Shown here one piece after another: positions 61,063 to 64,000 of a stretch of 64,000 nt of DNA. Below the pieces are notes generated by a model that ran no database searches, was not told the origin of the DNA, and saw only the letters and a program-made list of their open reading frames with translations. Made by a program: the position numbers and the translations under genes. The stretch's first letter is position 1, and each line of letters opens with the position of its first letter. Where the stretch lies: the NCBI RefSeq assembly GCF_022919715.1, contig NZ_CP095042.1, positions 2,542,001 to 2,606,000 on the forward strand. The letters are read 5' to 3'. The DNA comes from Agromyces sp. H17E-10. GTDB lineage: Bacteria > Actinomycetota > Actinomycetes > Actinomycetales > Microbacteriaceae.

Positions 61063-61743
61063 GTGGCGCGCGTGCTGGTAGTCGACGACGACGTCACCGT
61101 CGCTGACGTGGTGGTGGCGTACCTCGAGCGCGCCGGCCTGGCGGTCGACCGTGCTGCCGACGGACCGGCCGGGCTCGCCGCAGCCGAGGCGAGCGCCCCC
61201 GACGCGGTCGTGCTCGACCTCATGCTGCCCGGCCTCGACGGGCTCGAGGTCTGCCGGCGCCTGCGCACGTCGCATCCCGGCGTGCCGGTGCTCATGCTCA
61301 CCGCCCGCGGCGAGGAGGACGACCGGGTGCTCGGACTCGAAGCGGGCGCCGACGACTACATCGTCAAGCCGTTCAGCCCGCGCGAGCTCGTGCTGCGGGT
61401 GCAGGCGGTGCTGCGGCGCACGGGCGGCGGCGAACCGGAGTCCGCGGTGCTCGAGGACGCGGGGATCGGGCTCGACCCGGTCGCCCACCGGGCCTGGCGC
61501 GACGGTCGCGAGCTGTCGCTCACGGTGCGCGAGTTCGGGCTGCTGCAGTGGTTCCTCGGGCACCCGGGTGCGGTCGTCGACCGCGAGACGCTCCTGCGCG
61601 AGGTCTGGGGCTGGGAGGTCGGCGACCTGTCGACGGTCACGGTGCACGTGCGTCGCCTGCGCGAGAAGATCGAGCTCGACCCGGCGAAGCCTCAGCGCCT
61701 CGTGACGGTCTTCGGCATCGGCTACCGATGGGACCGCGCGTGA
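61063..61743 (+). CDS. OmpR-family response regulator
   Basis: 226 residues. Receiver with VDDDVTVADV, Asp52 (VVLDLMLPGLDG) and KPFSPRELVLR; winged-helix C-terminus (LSLTVREFGLLQWF, VTVHVRRLREKIE, TVFGIGYRW). GTG 61063 is chosen; a second GTG is at 61072. Overlaps the kinase start (GTGA). Upstream 60844-61062 is free of genes. Confidence 0.93.
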   Translation: MARVLVVDDDVTVADVVVAYLERAGLAVDRAADGPAGLAAAEASAPDAVVLDLMLPGLDGLEVCRRLRTSHPGVPVLMLTARGEEDDRVLGLEAGADDYIVKPFSPRELVLRVQAVLRRTGGGEPESAVLEDAGIGLDPVAHRAWRDGRELSLTVREFGLLQWFLGHPGAVVDRETLLREVWGWEVGDLSTVTVHVRRLREKIELDPAKPQRLVTVFGIGYRWDRA

Positions 61744-62783
61744 AGCCCGACATGCTGCCCGCCCTCGCGGTCGCCGCCGTCGTCGCGACCGCGATCGGCC
61801 TCGCCGGCGCCCTCGTCGTGCTGGCCGTCGCCCGCCGCCGTCCCGCCCTCGCCGCGGCGCTCGGCCCGCTCGCGGTCGTCGCCGCGCTCGCCGGCGGCGT
61901 GGCGGTGAGCGTGCAGACGATGCTGCTGCCCGACGCCGCCGTCTCGGCGGTGCTCTGGCTCCTCGTCGCTGCGGTGCCCGCCGCGCTCGCGGTCGGCCTC
62001 GTCTCGGCGGTGCGCACCCACCGGCTCGGCGAGGAGCGCGCCGCCGCCGTCGCGGCTCGTGAACGGGATGCCGCCGCCGAGGCCCGACGGCGCGAGGGCA
62101 TCGCGTGGATCTCGCACGACCTGCGCACGCCGCTCGCCGCGGTGCGGGCGCTCGCCGAGGCGGGGGAGGACGGCGTGACCGCGCCGGGCGACGCGTTGCG
62201 CGGCATCCTCGGCGAGAACGCCCGCATGAGCGCCATGGTCGACGACCTGCTCGCCTACTCGCGGCTGCACGCGCCCGGACTCGGCATCGATCGCTCGCCG
62301 ACCGACGTCGGCGACGTCGTCTCCGGCGTGATCGCCTCGACGGCCCCGCTCGCCGAGGCCGCCTCGGTCGCCCTCACGGGTGACGTCGGGGGCGATCTCG
62401 TCATCGCGGCCGACGCCGGCCGGCTCGGGCGAGCGATCGAGAACCTCGTGGTCAACGCGATCCGGCACACCTCGGCCGGCGGCGAGGTCCGGGTGCGGGC
62501 CGTCCGTGCCGGCGAGGTCGTCGAGGTATCGGTCCACGACCGCTGCGGCGGCATCGCCGAGGCCGACCTCGACAGGGTCTTCGAGCCGGGATGGCGCGCC
62601 ACCGAGGCGCGCAGCCCGGGTCGACCCGACGGCGGTGCGGCACGCGGCGGCGGCACGGGGATGGGCCTCTCGATCGTGCAGCGGGTCGCCGAGCTGCACG
62701 GCGGCACGGTCACGGTCGCCAACGAGGGCGCCGGCTGCCGCTTCGTCGTCCGCATCCCGGTGGAGCCGCCGACGACCGCCTGA
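61740..62783 (+). CDS. OmpR-partner sensor histidine kinase
   Basis: 347 residues. Two or three N-terminal helices (about 5-33, 38-60, 66-92) with hardly any extracytoplasmic loop, HisKA with His126 (IAWISHDLRTPLAAVRALAE) and HATPase with ENLVVNAIRHTSAGG, VHDRCGGI and GTGMGLSIVQRV. GTG 61740 overlaps the regulator stop. Signal unknown. Confidence 0.93.
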   Translation: MKPDMLPALAVAAVVATAIGLAGALVVLAVARRRPALAAALGPLAVVAALAGGVAVSVQTMLLPDAAVSAVLWLLVAAVPAALAVGLVSAVRTHRLGEERAAAVAARERDAAAEARRREGIAWISHDLRTPLAAVRALAEAGEDGVTAPGDALRGILGENARMSAMVDDLLAYSRLHAPGLGIDRSPTDVGDVVSGVIASTAPLAEAASVALTGDVGGDLVIAADAGRLGRAIENLVVNAIRHTSAGGEVRVRAVRAGEVVEVSVHDRCGGIAEADLDRVFEPGWRATEARSPGRPDGGAARGGGTGMGLSIVQRVAELHGGTVTVANEGAGCRFVVRIPVEPPTTA

Positions 62784-62819
62784 TGGCGCGCACCTTGCGA
62801 TCCATGGCATTCTGGCCTC

Positions 62820-63773
62820 ATGGCCAGTCGACTGCATCGCGTCGCCGTGCTCGTGCTCGAGGGTGCGAAGCCGCTCGACGTCGGCATTCCCGCACAGGTG
62901 TTCTCGACGCGCGCGAGCATGCCGTACGAGGTGCGCGTGTGCGGGCCCGCGCCGGGGCTCGTGACCGGCGGCGACGGTCTCTCGTACCACGTGGCCGACG
63001 GGCTCGACGCGCTCGCGTGGGCCGAGACGGTGTTCATCCCGGGCTACCGGCACCCCGACCGCGAGGAGCCGCCGGTGCCGGTCGTCGAGGCGTTGCGTGC
63101 GGCGCACGCGCGTGGCGCCCGGCTCGCCGCGATCTCGACGGGGGCGTTCGCGCTCGCCGCGACCGGACTGCTCGACGGGCGCCGGGCGACGACGCACTGG
63201 CACTACACGCGCGAGCTCGCGGCGCGGCATCCGCTCGTCAATGTCGACTCGAACGTGCTGTTCGTCGACGAGGGGCAGGTGCTCACGAGTGCCGGCGCCG
63301 CGAGCGGCCTCGACCTGTGCCTGCACCTCGTGCGCCGCGACCACGGCGTCGGCGTCGCGAACCACGCCGCCCGTCGCCTCGTCGCCGCGCCGTACCGATC
63401 TGGCGGGCAGGCGCAGTTCGTGCCGCGCAGCCTGCCGCCCGAGCTCGGGCCGGTGTTCGCCGCGACCCGCGAATGGGCGTTGCGGCGCATCGACGAACCG
63501 CTCACTCTCGGCGACCTCGCCCGGCACGCGAACGTCTCTCCCCGCACGTTCTCGCGGCGCTTCGTCGAGGACACGGGCTACACGCCGATGCAGTGGGTGC
63601 TGCGCGCCCGGGTCGACATGGCGCGTGAGCTGCTCGAGCGCAGCGACCTCGGCGTCGAGCAGATCGCCGCCCGCTCGGGCCTCGGCACCGGGGCGAACCT
63701 GCGGCTGCACTTCAAGCGCATCCTCGGCACCTCGCCGAGCGACTACCGCGAGACGTTCGCGCGCGGCGAGTAG
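62820..63773 (+). CDS. GlxA/FtrA-type AraC-family regulator
   Basis: 317 residues. N-terminal DJ-1/PfpI (GATase1-like) domain (HRVAVLVLEGAKPLDVGIPA, LAAISTGAFALAATGLLDGR), lacking an obvious catalytic Cys at the elbow (SerThrGly instead). C-terminal AraC HTH (LTLGDLARHANVSPRTFSRR, GLGTGANLRLHFKRILGTSP). Likely a metabolite-responsive activator; the ligand is unknown. Confidence 0.92.
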   Translation: MASRLHRVAVLVLEGAKPLDVGIPAQVFSTRASMPYEVRVCGPAPGLVTGGDGLSYHVADGLDALAWAETVFIPGYRHPDREEPPVPVVEALRAAHARGARLAAISTGAFALAATGLLDGRRATTHWHYTRELAARHPLVNVDSNVLFVDEGQVLTSAGAASGLDLCLHLVRRDHGVGVANHAARRLVAAPYRSGGQAQFVPRSLPPELGPVFAATREWALRRIDEPLTLGDLARHANVSPRTFSRRFVEDTGYTPMQWVLRARVDMARELLERSDLGVEQIAARSGLGTGANLRLHFKRILGTSPSDYRETFARGE

Positions 63774-63788
63774 TCGCCCGCCCGGCGG

Positions 63789-64000
63789 CTACAGGTCGAG
63801 CACGTTCCAGACGATCTCGCCCTTGTCGTCGGTCGTGGAGTGGTCGTGCCGGAACCCGAGCTTCTCGAGTACCCGCAGCGACGGGGTGTTCCAGGTGCGC
63901 ACGGTCGACCAGAGTCGCGTTCGGCCGGTCGAGCGGGCCGCGTCGACGACGGCCGCGGCCGCCTCGGTCGCGTACCCGTGCCCGTGCGCGCTGCGCAGCA
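63789..64000 (-). CDS. GNAT-family acetyltransferase, C-terminal part (partial)
   Basis: Runs off the right edge; the last 69 full codons are present. GHGYATEAAAAVVDAARSTG, RTWNTPSLRVLEKLGFRHD and the C-terminus GEIVWNVLDL are the acetyl-CoA-binding and C-terminal signatures of GNATs, close to RimJ/RimL-like proteins. Convergent with the FtrA-like gene. Confidence 0.85.
   Translation of the reverse strand, partial: LRSAHGHGYATEAAAAVVDAARSTGRTRLWSTVRTWNTPSLRVLEKLGFRHDHSTTDDKGEIVWNVLDL

Overview
The window is about 72% G+C, gene-dense, and reads as the chromosome of an actinobacterium of the Microbacteriaceae (Agromyces/Microbacterium-like). This rests on codon use, many GTG starts with ATGA/GTGA overlaps, actinobacterial gene types (PaaR-controlled phenylacetate genes, a fused MnhAB antiporter, mycoredoxin, baeRF protein, TM0106-type nuclease-helicase) and many short dispersed repeats of the 'GGTCTCGATACG...CTACTCGACCACC' type. 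I saw no tRNA, rRNA, CRISPR array, prophage or IS transposase.

Layout. 1-12.8 kb: phenylacetate (paa) degradation: the tail of a 3-hydroxyacyl-CoA dehydrogenase, paaZ, then (after an M23 lipoprotein and three small genes) paaR-paaK-paaI on the minus strand, divergent from paaABCDE-paaG. One PaaR-like operator sits between two face-to-face promoters. 12.8-22.3 kb: a membrane protein, the Mnh/Mrp Na+/H+ antiporter operon mnhAB-C-D-E-F-G (minus strand), and a NarL/DesK-type two-component pair. 22.5-36.6 kb: mixed metabolic and envelope genes: secreted SMP-30-like protein, sulfurtransferase, methyltransferase, FKBP lipoprotein, ECF transporter A-A-T genes without an S gene, beta-helix protein, two luciferase-like oxidoreductases, FAD-linked oxidase, baeRF protein, mycoredoxin. 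36.6-44.4 kb: a 1225-residue nuclease-helicase, then a TetR regulator divergent from agmatine deiminase and amidase with a RutR-like operator. 44.6-55 kb: membrane-anchored molybdopterin oxidoreductase, alpha/beta hydrolase, DUF2207-like protein, a kinase-aminotransferase fusion, and two LuxR regulators. 55-64 kb: SMR transporter, FUSC-like protein, a TIR-domain gene inserted at the start of a 5'-3' exonuclease gene, FAA hydrolase, an OmpR-type two-component system, an FtrA-like regulator and a partial GNAT gene.

Most notable: (i) the TIR gene (56568-57692) lies between a 15-base direct repeat that belongs to the 5' end of the downstream exonuclease gene. The original exonuclease start survives upstream as a 25-codon remnant whose stop overlaps the TIR start, and the exonuclease has been given a replacement start. 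This looks like a small defence-gene insertion using a housekeeping gene as its site. (ii) Dispersed repeats are translated inside paaC, paaD, paaE and in the linkers of the aminotransferase fusion. (iii) The heptamer GGATGCC/GGCATCC recurs often, in codons the genome otherwise avoids.
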